Below are positions 10,441 through 19,880 of a stretch of 64,000 nt of DNA, one piece after another (within the stretch, counting starts at the first letter, position 1; each line of letters opens with the position of its first letter). The stretch lies in contig NZ_JALNUP010000014.1 in NCBI RefSeq assembly GCF_026540855.1, positions 39,374 to 103,373 of the forward strand, read 5' to 3'. The position numbers were made by a program, and so were the translations under genes. The notes below the pieces were generated by a model. The model did not search any database. It saw only the letters and a program-made list of their open reading frames with translations, and was not told the origin of the DNA. The DNA comes from Sphingomonas sp. GC_Shp_5 (GTDB lineage: Bacteria > Pseudomonadota > Alphaproteobacteria > Sphingomonadales > Sphingomonadaceae).

Positions 10441-11430
10441 ATGTCCAGCTATCCCGCCCTTCGTCTTCGCCGCACCCGTGCCAGCGCGTGGAGCCGGCGC
10501 CTGCACGCCGAGACCGTGCTGACGCCTGCCGACCTGATCTGGCCGATGTTCGTGGTCGATGGTGAGGGCGTGGAACAGCCGATCGGGGCGCTCCCGGGGG
10601 TGTCGCGCTGGTCGGTTGACGGCATCGTCGCCCGCGGCAAGGAAGCCCGCGATCTCGGCATTCCGTGCGTGGCGCTGTTCCCCTACACGCCGGCTGAACT
10701 CAAGACTCCGGACGGCCGCGAGGGGCTCAACCCGGACAATCTGATGTGCCGCGCGATCCGTGCGCTCAAGCAGGCCGTGCCCGAGGTCGGCGTGCTCGCC
10801 GATGTGGCGCTCGACCCCTACACCAGCCACGGTCATGACGGGCTGGTCGACGACGCCGGCTATGTCGTCAACGACACCACCGCCGAGCTGCTGATCGAGC
10901 AGGCGCTCAACCAGGCGCGGGCCGGTGCCGACATCATCGCGCCATCGGACATGATGGACGGCCGGATTGGCATGATCCGCGCTGCGCTGGAGGGAGAGGG
11001 CGCCCACAATGTCCAGATCATGAGCTATGCCGCCAAATATGCCAGCGGCTTCTACGGCCCGTTCCGCGACGCGGTCGGCAGCCGCGGGCTGCTGAAGGGC
11101 GACAAGAAGACCTACCAGATGGACCATGCCAATGCCGAGGAGGCGCTGCGCGAAGTCGCGCTCGACCTGGCCGAGGGCGCCGACACGGTGATGGTCAAGC
11201 CCGGGCTGCCCTATCTCGACATCATCGTGCGGGTGAAACAGCGCTTCGAGGTGCCGGTGTTCGCCTATCAGGTATCGGGCGAATATGCGATGATCGAGGC
11301 GTCGGTTGCGGCCGGTGCGGGGGACCGCGACGCGCTGGTCATGGAGACGCTGATGGCGTTCAAGCGCGCCGGCTGTTCGGGCGTGCTGACCTATCATGCC
11401 GCTCATGCCGCGCGGCTGATGAATGGCTGA
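10441..11430 (+). CDS. hemB: Delta-aminolevulinic acid dehydratase (porphobilinogen synthase)
   Basis: A 329-residue enzyme that condenses two 5-aminolevulinate molecules to porphobilinogen in heme synthesis. The Schiff-base lysines are Lys199 (MSYAAKYAS) and Lys253 (MVKPGLPY). The segment that carries the catalytic zinc cysteines in many HemB proteins reads DVALDPYTSHGHDG (121-134), with Ala/Asp instead of Cys, so this is the cysteine-free, magnesium-type enzyme found in many alphaproteobacteria. The ATG at 10441 gives the conventional N-terminus YPALRLRRTR. The stop codon overlaps the start of the next gene by 8 bases. Confidence 0.97.
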   Translation: MSSYPALRLRRTRASAWSRRLHAETVLTPADLIWPMFVVDGEGVEQPIGALPGVSRWSVDGIVARGKEARDLGIPCVALFPYTPAELKTPDGREGLNPDNLMCRAIRALKQAVPEVGVLADVALDPYTSHGHDGLVDDAGYVVNDTTAELLIEQALNQARAGADIIAPSDMMDGRIGMIRAALEGEGAHNVQIMSYAAKYASGFYGPFRDAVGSRGLLKGDKKTYQMDHANAEEALREVALDLAEGADTVMVKPGLPYLDIIVRVKQRFEVPVFAYQVSGEYAMIEASVAAGAGDRDALVMETLMAFKRAGCSGVLTYHAAHAARLMNG

Positions 11431-13648
11431 TTCCGCCGCGGCCAATGGGGCCGGCACGATGGGGCGGGGCGGCCGGGCCTTGTTCGTGCTCACCATCCTG
11501 GCCGGATCGTTCCTGCTGTTCCTGGTCCAGCCGATGGTGGCGCGGATGGCGCTGCCGCGGCTCGGCGGCGCGCCGGCGGTGTGGAATTCGGCGATGCTGG
11601 TCTACCAGACGCTGCTGCTCGGCGGTTATGCCTATGCGCATGCGCTGGGCGCGCTGAAGCCGCGCGCGCAGGCGGCGATCCACCTTGGCGTGCTGCTGGT
11701 CGCCGCGGCCTGGCTGCCGATCGGCCTCGTCGCGCTCGATCTGCCGGCGACACTCACGCCCGCGCTTGGCGTGCCGCTGCTGCTCGGCGCGTCGATTGGG
11801 CCATTGTTCTTCGCGATCGCGGCGCAGGCGCCGCTGGTGCAGCGCTGGTTCGCGCTGTCGAGCCGCGGCGGTGATCCCTATGCACTCTACGCTGCGTCCA
11901 ACGTCGGCAGCTTCGCCGGGCTGATCGCCTATCCGCTGCTGGTGGAGCCGCTGATGGCGCTGCATGGCCAGAGCTGGCTGTGGAGCGGCGGCTATCTGCT
12001 GGTGATCGCCCTGGTGCTCGCCTGCGCGACCCGGCTGCCGCGTGCCGCGGTCGCCGCGCATGTGCTGCCGACCAGCGCGCCCGCCAGTCGCCGCCGCGTG
12101 CTCCACTGGATCGCGCTGTCGCTGGTACCCTCGGGGCTGATGCTGGCCACCTCGACCTATATTACCACCGATATCGTCGCGATGCCGCTGCTGTGGGTGC
12201 TCCCCCTCGGCCTCTACCTGCTGAGCTTCACCATCGCCTTCGCCGCACGACGCGAGACCGCGGACCTGCTCACCCGGGTGGCGCCGATCACGGTGCTGCT
12301 GTTCGGCGGCGTGATGATCGGCGGGTTCAACGCCCAGCCGCTGATCAACGTCTCGATGGCGCTACTGCTGTTGTTCATGGTCTCAGTGGCGCTGCACACC
12401 CACCTCTACCGGCTGCGCCCGGCGCCCGACCGGCTGACCGGCTTCTATCTCGCCATGGCGCTCGGCGGCGCGCTCGGCGGCGTGTTCGCCGGGCTGATCG
12501 CCCCGGTGCTGTTCGACTGGACCTATGAATATCCGCTGCTGATCTTCGCTGCCGGGCTGCTGGTGCCGCAGGTCTATCTCACCGCCCGGATTCGCGATCT
12601 ATGGTGGGGCAACGGCAAGTTCGCCGCCTATGGCGCGATCGGCGTCGCGCTGCTGATCTTGTTCGTGCTGACCTTCGCGGGCCCGCAGGATCTGTTCGGC
12701 GAGGGCCATCAGGGCATGGCCTTCATCGTCATCGCCGGGATCGGGCTGGTCTCGGTCGGCAACAAGCTGCCCTATGCGATCATCCTCGCCGCGGCGCTGA
12801 CGCTGTTCGGCGGTTATCGCTCGGTGGCCTTGTCGTGGGAGAGCGGGGCGCGGACGCGCAGCTATTTCGGCGTCTACACCGTGCGCGAACGGCCCGGGGT
12901 GCGCGAGCTCGATCACGGCACCACGGTGCATGGCATCCAGCTCAAGGGCAGCCCGGCGCGCGAACGCACGCCGACCACTTATTATGCGCGCGGCTCGGGG
13001 GTCGGCCAGGCGATGGAACTGCTCGACGCACTTTATGGCCCCCACGCGCGAGTCGGCGTGGTCGGGCTCGGCACCGGCACGCTCGCCTGCTATGCCAAGC
13101 CTGGCCAGCAATGGCGCTTCTACGAGATCGACCCCGCGGTGGTGCGGATCGCGCGCGACACCGGGCAGTTCACCTATTTGCATGATTGCCTGCCGCGGCC
13201 GACCATCCGGCTCGGCGATGCGCGGATCAGCCTGTCGCACGATACGCCGGCGAGCCTCGATCTCCTCGCGCTCGACGCCTTCTCGTCCGACGCGATTCCT
13301 ATGCATCTGATGACCGCCGAGGCGTTCGCGACCTATGCGCGGGTGGTCGCGCCCGACGGGCTGCTGCTGGTGCACATCTCCAACCGCTTCCTCGATCTGG
13401 AACCCGTGGTGGCCGCTGCGGCGCATGACGGCGGCTGGAGCGCGCTGCAGCTGATGTATCGGCCGAGCCCGCTCGAGCCCGATGCCTCGGCGAGCCAATG
13501 GATCGCGCTATCGCGCAACCCCAATGCGTTAAAGGCGCTCAAGGCGCTCGACACCGATTGGGCGCCGATCCACGCCCGGCCGGGGTTCGCCGCCTGGACC
13601 GACGATTATTCGACCATCCTGCCGCTGCTCAAGTGGCGGCAGCATTGA
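11423..13648 (+). CDS. Polytopic membrane protein fused to a spermidine-synthase-like domain
   Basis: A 741-residue protein. Residues ~15-470 contain about ten or more hydrophobic helices (for example ALFVLTILAGSFLLFLVQP), and the C-terminal ~230 residues form a Rossmann methyltransferase-like domain of the spermidine synthase type, with GVVGLGTGTLACYA near residue 545 and FYEIDP after it. Such fused membrane/SpeE-like proteins are widespread, but their substrate is generally unknown. The classic polyamine-site residues were not verified, so the annotation as a polyamine synthase would be unsafe. It starts inside the last codons of hemB (8-base overlap), suggesting cotranscription. An alternative ATG is at 11459. 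Confidence 0.85.
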   Translation: MADSAAANGAGTMGRGGRALFVLTILAGSFLLFLVQPMVARMALPRLGGAPAVWNSAMLVYQTLLLGGYAYAHALGALKPRAQAAIHLGVLLVAAAWLPIGLVALDLPATLTPALGVPLLLGASIGPLFFAIAAQAPLVQRWFALSSRGGDPYALYAASNVGSFAGLIAYPLLVEPLMALHGQSWLWSGGYLLVIALVLACATRLPRAAVAAHVLPTSAPASRRRVLHWIALSLVPSGLMLATSTYITTDIVAMPLLWVLPLGLYLLSFTIAFAARRETADLLTRVAPITVLLFGGVMIGGFNAQPLINVSMALLLLFMVSVALHTHLYRLRPAPDRLTGFYLAMALGGALGGVFAGLIAPVLFDWTYEYPLLIFAAGLLVPQVYLTARIRDLWWGNGKFAAYGAIGVALLILFVLTFAGPQDLFGEGHQGMAFIVIAGIGLVSVGNKLPYAIILAAALTLFGGYRSVALSWESGARTRSYFGVYTVRERPGVRELDHGTTVHGIQLKGSPARERTPTTYYARGSGVGQAMELLDALYGPHARVGVVGLGTGTLACYAKPGQQWRFYEIDPAVVRIARDTGQFTYLHDCLPRPTIRLGDARISLSHDTPASLDLLALDAFSSDAIPMHLMTAEAFATYARVVAPDGLLLVHISNRFLDLEPVVAAAAHDGGWSALQLMYRPSPLEPDASASQWIALSRNPNALKALKALDTDWAPIHARPGFAAWTDDYSTILPLLKWRQH

Positions 13649-13670
13649 TCGGCGCCTCCCGCTCCTGAAC

Positions 13671-14180
13671 CTAGGCGGCGGGCAGGGCGTGCTGCAGGCG
13701 GGTGATGGTCGCGGTCTGCGCGTCGACCTCTTCCTGGGCCTTGCCGCGCAGGGTGGTCAGCGCCGGATAGTCGGGCGCTAGGCTCGCGGCGCGATCGCTC
13801 GCGGCCTGGTCGAGGTCGGTGAGAAGCGACGACGCCTGCGCGCGCCAATCGTCGAGCTGGGCAAGCGCGGTCTGCGCATCGAGCCAGGCATCGCTGCCGA
13901 CCGCGGCACCGCGCGCCTTGCGGCCTGCCGCATCAGCCTTGGCGGCATCCGCCGCGAAGCCCTTGGCGATGCCCTCGAGCGAGGTGCCGAGCGTCGCGAT
14001 CCTGGCGTCGAGCGCCGGATCCGGCTTGGCCTCCACGGGCTTGGTGACGGGTTCGGCGAACCCGAGCTTTTCGATCGGGCGCGGCGCCAGCGAGGGATAA
14101 GCGCCGGAATCGGTGGCGCAGGCCGCGAGCAGCGGGGCGAGGACGATCGGGCACGCGAGGGCGGCGACGGTGATTTTCAT
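13671..14180 (-). CDS. Predicted lipoprotein of unknown function
   Basis: A 169-residue protein with a signal peptide ending in the lipobox LAAC at residues 18-21, so it should be lipid-anchored in the cell envelope. The mature part is Ala-rich and largely helical with two likely coiled-coil stretches (LDARIATLGTSLEGIAKGFA, LDDWRAQASSLLTDLDQAAS). No family was recognised. It is convergent with the SpeE-like fusion gene, with a 22-base gap, and ends at TAG. Confidence 0.7.
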   Translation of the reverse strand: MKITVAALACPIVLAPLLAACATDSGAYPSLAPRPIEKLGFAEPVTKPVEAKPDPALDARIATLGTSLEGIAKGFAADAAKADAAGRKARGAAVGSDAWLDAQTALAQLDDWRAQASSLLTDLDQAASDRAASLAPDYPALTTLRGKAQEEVDAQTATITRLQHALPAA

Positions 14181-14260
14181 GGTGCGGGTCTATGCGGCGG
14201 AGAAAAGTGACGCAACGCACTTGCGCGGTTCGACGCGTCTGCTATCAGCGCGCCTCCAAT

Positions 14261-14337
14261 GCACCCATAGCTCAGCTGGATAGAGCATCAGACTACGAAT
14301 CTGAGGGTCGGGCGTTCGAATCGCTCTGGGTGCACCA
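14261..14337 (+). tRNA. tRNA-Arg (anticodon ACG)
   Basis: The cloverleaf is complete. The acceptor arms GCACCCA and TGGGTGC pair and are followed by discriminator A and an encoded CCA (14335-14337). The D-arm is GCTCAGCTGGATAGAGC, the anticodon stem TCAGA/TCTGA encloses loop CTACGAA (anticodon ACG, read as ICG after deamination), and the T-arm has TTCGAATC. It decodes CGN arginine codons. Confidence 0.97.
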
Positions 14338-14342
14338 CTACC

Positions 14343-14380
14343 ATCCCCGCTCAAGCCCCGGCTTGGCGGGGATTGTCGTT
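14343..14380 (+). terminator. Rho-independent terminator after tRNA-Arg
   Basis: ATCCCCGC (14343-14350) pairs with GCGGGGAT (14366-14373), with an inner CAAGC/GCTTG pairing, giving a long GC-rich hairpin followed by TGTCGTTT. It begins six bases after the tRNA CCA end. Confidence 0.75.
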
Positions 14381-14476
14381 TGTGGCGCCGACGATCGGCG
14401 CAGCCTTTCGCATCGACACGGGGAGCGATACATTCGCATCGCCGGGCAGCGACGCCGGCGATGTCGGGAGCAAGCG

Positions 14477-14848
14477 ATGTCGGACAAGCCGATTGCCGAA
14501 CGGCTGCAGGTAAAAGGCGATCGTCGCCTCGCCGTGATCGATGCGCCCGCCCCGGTCGACGCCGCGATCGGCCAGGTCGAGGCGCGGGTCGCGCCGGACC
14601 AGGCCGAGGTGGTGCTGCTGTTCGCGACGGACCGGGCGGCGCTCGACACGGGCCTCGACAGATGGCTGCCGCGCGTCGGCGCGGGCTGCCTCCTGTGGGT
14701 CGCCTATCCCAAACTGACCTCCGCGCTGGCCAAGGACCTCAATCGCGATCTGATCCGCGCGGCGATGATCGCGCGCGGGCTCGACACGGTGAGTCAGATC
14801 GCGATCGATCAGGACTGGTCGGCGATGCGGCTGAAGCGGATCGCCTGA
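14477..14848 (+). CDS. DUF3052 family protein
   Basis: A 123-residue soluble protein starting at the ATG at 14477. The order AERLQVKGDRRLAVIDAP, then VVLLFATDRAALD, then LLWVAYPK, then a C-terminal DQDWSAMRLKR strand matches the DUF3052 family of small proteins, whose function is unknown. It lies between the tRNA terminator and the transporter gene, 58 bases upstream of the latter, and could be cotranscribed with it. The evidence for function is limited to family resemblance. Confidence 0.75.
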   Translation: MSDKPIAERLQVKGDRRLAVIDAPAPVDAAIGQVEARVAPDQAEVVLLFATDRAALDTGLDRWLPRVGAGCLLWVAYPKLTSALAKDLNRDLIRAAMIARGLDTVSQIAIDQDWSAMRLKRIA

Positions 14849-14909
14849 CCCGGCCTACTCCCGGCGTTGGGGGGTGCCAAAGGGCGGTGTGCGCCGCTAA
14901 GGCCGCGTG

Positions 14910-15914
14910 ATGATCCGCCGTTTCCTGTCGCTGTTCGAGCCCTTCATTCTGTTGCTGCTCGGCACCGTGCTGCTCGCCACCGTTCTGCCTGCGCGAGGCG
15001 AGGCGGCGACCATCGTCGCTTACGCCGCCGACATCGGCATCGTGCTGCTGTTCTTCCTTCATGGCGCCAAGCTGTCGCGCGAGGCAATCTGGGAGGGCGC
15101 GCGCAACTGGCGGCTGCACGCTGCGGTGCTGGCGACCACCTTCGTGCTGTTTCCGTTGCTGGGGATCGCGATGAGCCACGTGCCCGGGCTCACCGCGCCG
15201 GTTGCGATCGGCATGGTGTTCCTCACCCTGCTGCCCTCGACGGTGCAATCCTCGATCGCCTTCACCGCGATCGCGCGCGGCAACGTCGCCGCGGCAGTGT
15301 GCAGCGCGTCCTTCTCCAACCTGATCGGCATCGTGCTGACCCCGGCGCTGGTCGCGGTGCTGATCGGCGGGATGGGCGGCGGCGGCAGCGGCATCTCGCT
15401 CGGCGCCGTCGAGTCGATCGTGCTGCAGCTGCTGGTGCCGTTCGTCGCCGGGCAGTTGCTGCGGCCGTGGATCGGCGGCTTCGTCAGCCGCCACAAGGCG
15501 CTGCTCGGCGTGGTCGATCGCGGGTCGATCCTGCTGGTGGTCTATAGTGCGTTCGGCGCCGCGGTGGTCGAGGGGCTGTGGCACCGGGTGTCGCCCGCAA
15601 GCCTCGGCGTCATCCTGCTGCTGTGCGCGATCCTGCTCGCCGTGGTGCTGGCGGTGACCTGGCTGGTCGGGCGGGCGCTGAGCTTCAGCCGCGAGGATGC
15701 GATCGTGCTGCTGTTCTGCGGCTCGAAGAAGAGCCTCGCGTCGGGCGTGCCGATGGCCGGCGTGCTGTTTCCGCCGGCGCAGGTCGGCGTGGTGCTGCTG
15801 CCGATCATGCTGTTCCATCAGATCCAGCTGATCGCCTGCGCGCTGATCGCGCGGCGCTATGCGGGCGCGCGCCCGGCGGGGGAGGACGTCCAACGGCAAC
15901 CGACGAACGGGTGA
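14910..15914 (+). CDS. Bile acid:sodium symporter family protein (SBF-like)
   Basis: A 334-residue membrane protein with about ten hydrophobic segments. The pattern FFLHGAKLSREAIWEGARNWRLH, LLPSTVQSSIAFTAIARGN and FCGSKKSLASGVPMAGVLFP is that of the SBF-like group (PF13593, E. coli YfeH type), relatives of bile-acid symporters. The SxQSS and GSKKS turns are the two crossed helix breaks of the fold. It probably carries an organic anion by sodium-driven transport, and the substrate is unknown. ATG at 14910 is used, though an in-frame GTG immediately before it (14907) is equally possible. It is convergent with cysQ. Confidence 0.85.
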   Translation: MIRRFLSLFEPFILLLLGTVLLATVLPARGEAATIVAYAADIGIVLLFFLHGAKLSREAIWEGARNWRLHAAVLATTFVLFPLLGIAMSHVPGLTAPVAIGMVFLTLLPSTVQSSIAFTAIARGNVAAAVCSASFSNLIGIVLTPALVAVLIGGMGGGGSGISLGAVESIVLQLLVPFVAGQLLRPWIGGFVSRHKALLGVVDRGSILLVVYSAFGAAVVEGLWHRVSPASLGVILLLCAILLAVVLAVTWLVGRALSFSREDAIVLLFCGSKKSLASGVPMAGVLFPPAQVGVVLLPIMLFHQIQLIACALIARRYAGARPAGEDVQRQPTNG

Positions 15915-15934
15915 GCGGCATTCGCCCGGTCTGG

Positions 15935-16666
15935 TCAGCCCGCTGCGGCGATCGCGGCGAGCACCGGGGCGGCGAGGTCGCGGCGGCAGATCAGCAGGTC
16001 GGGCAACAGCGGGTTGTGGCAATTGTAGACCAGCGGCGCGCCGTCGATCCGCGACGCGTGCAGCCCGGCGGCGAGCGCGACTGCGGCGGGCGCGCAATTG
16101 TCCCATTCGAACTGGCCGCCGTCATGCAGGTAGATATCGGCGCGGCCGTCGACCACCGCCATCGCCTTGGCACCGGCCGAGCCCATCGGGATCAGCGTCG
16201 CGCCGAGCGCCTCGACGACGCGGCGGGCGACGTCGGGCGCACGCGTGCGGCTGACCACCATCCGCGGCGGGTTGCTGCAGGGGTGGTCATAAGGCGCGTC
16301 GCCGGTGACATAGACCTTGCCGGCGGCAGGCACCGCGACCGCGCCGATGCTGGGGCGGCCGTCCACCGCGAGGCCGATGTGGACCGCCCAGTCGGCGAGC
16401 CCTTCGGCATATTCGCGGGTGCCGTCGAGCGGATCGACGATCCACACCCGGCTGGCGGCACAGCGGGCGGTGTCGTCGATCGACTCCTCCGAGAGGATGA
16501 AATCGGCCGGGCGCGCGGCGCGCAGGCGCCTGATGATCAGCTGGTTGGCATCCTCGTCACCGCGGTCGCCCAGCGTGCGGCCGGTGCAGCCGCTGTGGGC
16601 GCGGATGTCGAGCAGCAGCGCGCCGGCCTCGAGCGCGATCGCGCGGGCAAGATCGGCATCAGTCAC
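15935..16666 (-). CDS. cysQ: 3'(2'),5'-bisphosphate nucleotidase
   Basis: A 243-residue inositol-monophosphatase-like enzyme that removes the 3' phosphate from adenosine 3',5'-bisphosphate (PAP), the by-product of PAPS use. The metal-binding motif is [12 protein letters not shown] (around 75-86), with an upstream acidic LSEES and the C-terminal [14 protein letters not shown] motif. The GTG at 16666 overlaps the cysNC stop (GTGA), which suggests translational coupling, and a further in-frame GTG exists at 16681. Its place directly after cysD and cysNC supports a role in sulfate activation rather than inositol metabolism. Confidence 0.92.
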   Translation of the reverse strand: MTDADLARAIALEAGALLLDIRAHSGCTGRTLGDRGDEDANQLIIRRLRAARPADFILSEESIDDTARCAASRVWIVDPLDGTREYAEGLADWAVHIGLAVDGRPSIGAVAVPAAGKVYVTGDAPYDHPCSNPPRMVVSRTRAPDVARRVVEALGATLIPMGSAGAKAMAVVDGRADIYLHDGGQFEWDNCAPAAVALAAGLHASRIDGAPLVYNCHNPLLPDLLICRRDLAAPVLAAIAAAG

Positions 16667-18576
16667 AGGTCGGGGCTCCACACGCCGAGCACATGCTCGA
16701 CGATCCGCTCGGCAGCGGCCTCCGGGCTCTCGCGCCGGGTGTCGATGCGGATCTCGGGCGCCTCGGGTGCCTCATACGGGCTGGAGATGCCCGTGAAATG
16801 CGCGATCTCTCCGGCGCGCGCCTTGGCGTACAATCCCTTCACGTCGCGAGCTTCCGCGGTTTCCAGGGGCGTGTCGACGAAAATCTCGACGAACTCGCCG
16901 GCGGGCAGCAGGCTGCGGACCAGCGCGCGCTCGGCGCGGAACGGCGAGATGAAGGCGGTCAGCACGATCAGCCCGGCATCGGTCATCAGCTTGGCGACCT
17001 CGCCGACCCGGCGGATGTTCTCGATTCGGTCGGCATCGTTGAAGCCGAGATCCTTGTTGAGGCCATGGCGGACGTTGTCGCCGTCAAGCAGGAAGCTGTG
17101 GCGGCCGAGCGCGTGGAGCTTCTTCTCGACGAGGTTGGCAATGGTCGACTTGCCCGAGCCCGACAGGCCGGTGAACCACAGCAGCCGCGGTGCCTGGCCC
17201 TTCTGGCGGGCGTGCGCCTCGCGGCCGATGTCGATCGACTGCCAGTGGACGTTCTGCGCACGGCGCAGCGCGTGGGCGATCATGCCGGCGGCAACGGTGG
17301 CGTTGGTCTCGCGATCGATCAGGATGAAGCCGCCGAGCTCCTGCGACTCGGCATAAGCCGCGAACACGACCGGCCGGTCGGTGAACACCTCGGCGACGCC
17401 GATGTCGTTGAGCGCCAGCGTCTTGGCGGAGAGCTCGGCCTGGGTGTTGACGTCGACCACGTGGCGCGGCGGCTGGACGGTGGCGCCGACCGTCTGGGTG
17501 CCGAGCTTGAGCCAATAGCCGCGGCCGGGAACCAGCGGATTGTCGGCGAGCCAGACCATCGTTGCCAGGAATTGGTTGGCGGCCTCGGGCGGGTGATCGG
17601 CCGCGGCGATGACGTCGCCGCGCGAGCAATCGACCTCGTCGGCGAGCACCAGGGTAACCGCGTCGCCGGCGCTCGCCTGGTCGCGGTCGCCGGCGAAGCT
17701 GACGATCCTCGCGATGCTGGTGGTGCGGCCGGAGGGCACCAGGCGCACTGCGTCGCCGGGGCGGACCGTGCCGCTGGCGATCGTGCCGGCAAAGCCGCGG
17801 AAGTCGAGGTTGGGGCGGTTGACCCATTGCACCGGCATGCGGAACGGCGCCGCGGCGGCGCGATCAGCTTCGACCGGGATCGCCTCGAGATGCGGCAGCA
17901 GCGCCGGGCCGGTGTACCAGGGCATGTCTGGCGAGGCGCTCGCGACATTGGCGCCGCTGAGGCCGGACAGGGGGATAGCGGTGAAGGAGGCGACGCCGAT
18001 CGAGGCGGCGAAATCGCCATAATCGGCGACAATAGCGTCGAAACGCGCCTGATCATGGCCGACAAGATCCATCTTGTTCACCGCGAGCACGATGTGGCGG
18101 ATGCCGATCAGATGCGCGAGAAACGAGTGGCGCCGCGTTTGGGTGAGCACGCCCTTGCGCGCGTCGATCAGGATCACCGCGCAATCGGCGGTCGACGCGC
18201 CGGTGATCATGTTGCGGGTATATTGTTCGTGACCCGGGGTATCGGCGACGATGAACTTGCGCTTCTCGGTGGCGAAGAAGCGATAGGCGACGTCGATGGT
18301 GATGCCCTGCTCGCGCTCGGCGGCGAGGCCGTCGACCAGCAAGGCAAAATCGATGTTCTGCCCCTGCGTGCCGAGCCGGCGGCTGTCCGCCTCGAGCGCG
18401 GCGAGCTGGTCCTCGAAGATCGTCTTGGAATCGTAAAGCAGGCGACCGATCAGCGTCGACTTGCCGTCGTCGACCGAGCCGCAGGTGATAAACCGCAGCA
18501 TCGACTTGCGCGCGTGAAGGTCGAGATAGGCGTGAATGTCGGCGGCGACCAGCGCGTCGGGGGTGTAGGCGGTCAT
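16663..18576 (-). CDS. cysNC: Bifunctional sulfate adenylyltransferase subunit 1 / adenylylsulfate kinase
   Basis: A 637-residue fusion. The N-terminal part is the CysN GTPase, with P-loop GSVDDGKS (33-40), DTPGHEQY and NKMD motifs and the EF-Tu-like domains after them. The C-terminal part (from about residue 455) is APS kinase CysC with Walker [10 protein letters not shown] near residue 470 and the [15 protein letters not shown] segment. GTP hydrolysis by CysN drives APS synthesis by CysD, and CysC converts APS to PAPS. ATG at 18576 is chosen; the longer frame upstream has no family signature. It lies 40 bases downstream of cysD and is coupled to cysQ. Confidence 0.97.
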   Translation of the reverse strand: MTAYTPDALVAADIHAYLDLHARKSMLRFITCGSVDDGKSTLIGRLLYDSKTIFEDQLAALEADSRRLGTQGQNIDFALLVDGLAAEREQGITIDVAYRFFATEKRKFIVADTPGHEQYTRNMITGASTADCAVILIDARKGVLTQTRRHSFLAHLIGIRHIVLAVNKMDLVGHDQARFDAIVADYGDFAASIGVASFTAIPLSGLSGANVASASPDMPWYTGPALLPHLEAIPVEADRAAAAPFRMPVQWVNRPNLDFRGFAGTIASGTVRPGDAVRLVPSGRTTSIARIVSFAGDRDQASAGDAVTLVLADEVDCSRGDVIAAADHPPEAANQFLATMVWLADNPLVPGRGYWLKLGTQTVGATVQPPRHVVDVNTQAELSAKTLALNDIGVAEVFTDRPVVFAAYAESQELGGFILIDRETNATVAAGMIAHALRRAQNVHWQSIDIGREAHARQKGQAPRLLWFTGLSGSGKSTIANLVEKKLHALGRHSFLLDGDNVRHGLNKDLGFNDADRIENIRRVGEVAKLMTDAGLIVLTAFISPFRAERALVRSLLPAGEFVEIFVDTPLETAEARDVKGLYAKARAGEIAHFTGISSPYEAPEAPEIRIDTRRESPEAAAERIVEHVLGVWSPDL

Positions 18577-18616
18577 GCGTCTGCCCCGGCGACGCGGACG
18601 CGGGAGGAGTGGCCCA

Positions 18617-19516
18617 TCAGAAATACCCCTCGCGCTTCTTCTTTTCCATGCTCGCACTCTGATCGTGGTCGATCGCCCGGCCCTGGCGTTCGGAGGTGGT
18701 GGTGAGCAGCATCTCCTGGATCACCGCGGTCAGCGTGGTCGCCTCGCTCTCCACCGCACCGGTCAACGGATAGCAGCCGAGGGTGCGGAAGCGGATCGAG
18801 CGCTGGACCGGCACCTCACCGTCGCGCAGCCTGAAACGATCGTCGTCGACCATCAGCAGCATGCCGTCGCGCTCCACCGTTGGTCGCGGTGCGGCGAGGT
18901 AGAGCGGCACGATCTCGATGCCCTCGGCGAGGATGTACTGCCAGATGTCGAGCTCGGTCCAGTTCGACAGCGGGAAGACGCGGATGCTCTCGCCGCGGTG
19001 GATGCGGGCGTTGTAGAGATGCCAGAGCTCGGGACGTTGCGCCTTGGGATCCCAGCCGTGGCCAGCCGAACGGAACGAGAAGATCCGCTCCTTGGCACGG
19101 CTCTTCTCCTCGTCGCGCCGGGCGCCGCCAAACGCCGCATCATAGCCGCCGGCGGTGAGCGCCTGCTTCAGCCCCTCGGTCTTCCACAGGTCGGTGTGGC
19201 GGCTGCCATGATCGAACGGGTTGATCCCGGCCGTCTCGGCATCGGGGTTCTTGTGGACGATGAGCTCCATGCCCGCCGCCGCCGCGGCGCGGTCGCGCAG
19301 CGCATACATCGCCTGGAACTTCCAGGTGGTGTCGACATGGAGCAACGGAAACGGCGGCCGTGCCGGGAAGAAGGCCTTGCGCGCGAGATGCAGCATCACC
19401 GCGGAATCCTTGCCGATCGAATAGAGCATCACCGGGCGCTCGGCCTCGGCGACGACTTCACGCAGGATGTGGATGCTCTCGGCTTCGAGGCGATCGAGAT
19501 GGGTGGGCCCGCTCAT
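18617..19516 (-). CDS. cysD: Sulfate adenylyltransferase subunit 2
   Basis: A 299-residue PP-loop ATPase that forms APS from sulfate and ATP together with CysN. The pyrophosphate-binding loop is SIGKDS (33-38), followed by the CysD-type segments [25 protein letters not shown] and [15 protein letters not shown]. The C-terminus carries the family ending [11 protein letters not shown]. The length matches the family. It is the first gene of the cysD-cysNC-cysQ unit on the minus strand. Confidence 0.97.
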   Translation of the reverse strand: MSGPTHLDRLEAESIHILREVVAEAERPVMLYSIGKDSAVMLHLARKAFFPARPPFPLLHVDTTWKFQAMYALRDRAAAAAGMELIVHKNPDAETAGINPFDHGSRHTDLWKTEGLKQALTAGGYDAAFGGARRDEEKSRAKERIFSFRSAGHGWDPKAQRPELWHLYNARIHRGESIRVFPLSNWTELDIWQYILAEGIEIVPLYLAAPRPTVERDGMLLMVDDDRFRLRDGEVPVQRSIRFRTLGCYPLTGAVESEATTLTAVIQEMLLTTTSERQGRAIDHDQSASMEKKKREGYF

Positions 19517-19573
19517 GCCACCTCAAATAGTGGCCGGTTCGCCGCGCGCGATCAACTTATCCTGTGCCGCGCC

Positions 19574-19804
19574 CTAGCGGGCGTGCGGGTCTGCCTGCCG
19601 GCGCTCGACCGAATCGATCAGCTGGCCGCCGGCCATGAACACCGCGATCGGGCAGACCGCGAACAGCAGCCAGCCGCCATAGCCGGGATATTGCTGGAGA
19701 TAGTGCATGCCCCGTTCCACCGCGCCGAGCCCGAGGCCGTAGATGATGAGGAAGGCCTCGAACTTGGTCTTGATGATGAACAGGCGACGGATACGATTCC
19801 ACAT
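19574..19804 (-). CDS. Small predicted membrane protein
   Basis: A 76-residue protein with a basic N-terminus (MWNRIRRLFIIKTK) and two hydrophobic stretches, about residues 16-30 and 44-62 (GYGGWLLFAVCPIAVFMAGG), so it is probably a two-helix inner-membrane protein. No family was recognised and function is unknown. It precedes cysD by 57 bases on the same strand and may share its promoter. It ends at TAG. The amino-acid composition is plausible for a real gene. Confidence 0.6.
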   Translation of the reverse strand: MWNRIRRLFIIKTKFEAFLIIYGLGLGAVERGMHYLQQYPGYGGWLLFAVCPIAVFMAGGQLIDSVERRQADPHAR

Positions 19805-19880
19805 GCCGGGTGATCAGCAAGGACAATGCCAATCGCGCAAATGCGCCACTCCAGCCGAGGCTGACATGGTTAGCTGTCAG

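Noticed and set aside
9487..11496. A 669-codon lipid kinase with a long N-terminal extension.
   Set aside because: The extension is antisense to hemB and has no recognisable domain. The GTG at 10371 gives a normal-length kinase.
15935..19516. A riboswitch or attenuator upstream of the sulfate activation genes.
   Set aside because: The gap before cysD is only 57 bases and no conserved leader structure could be seen.
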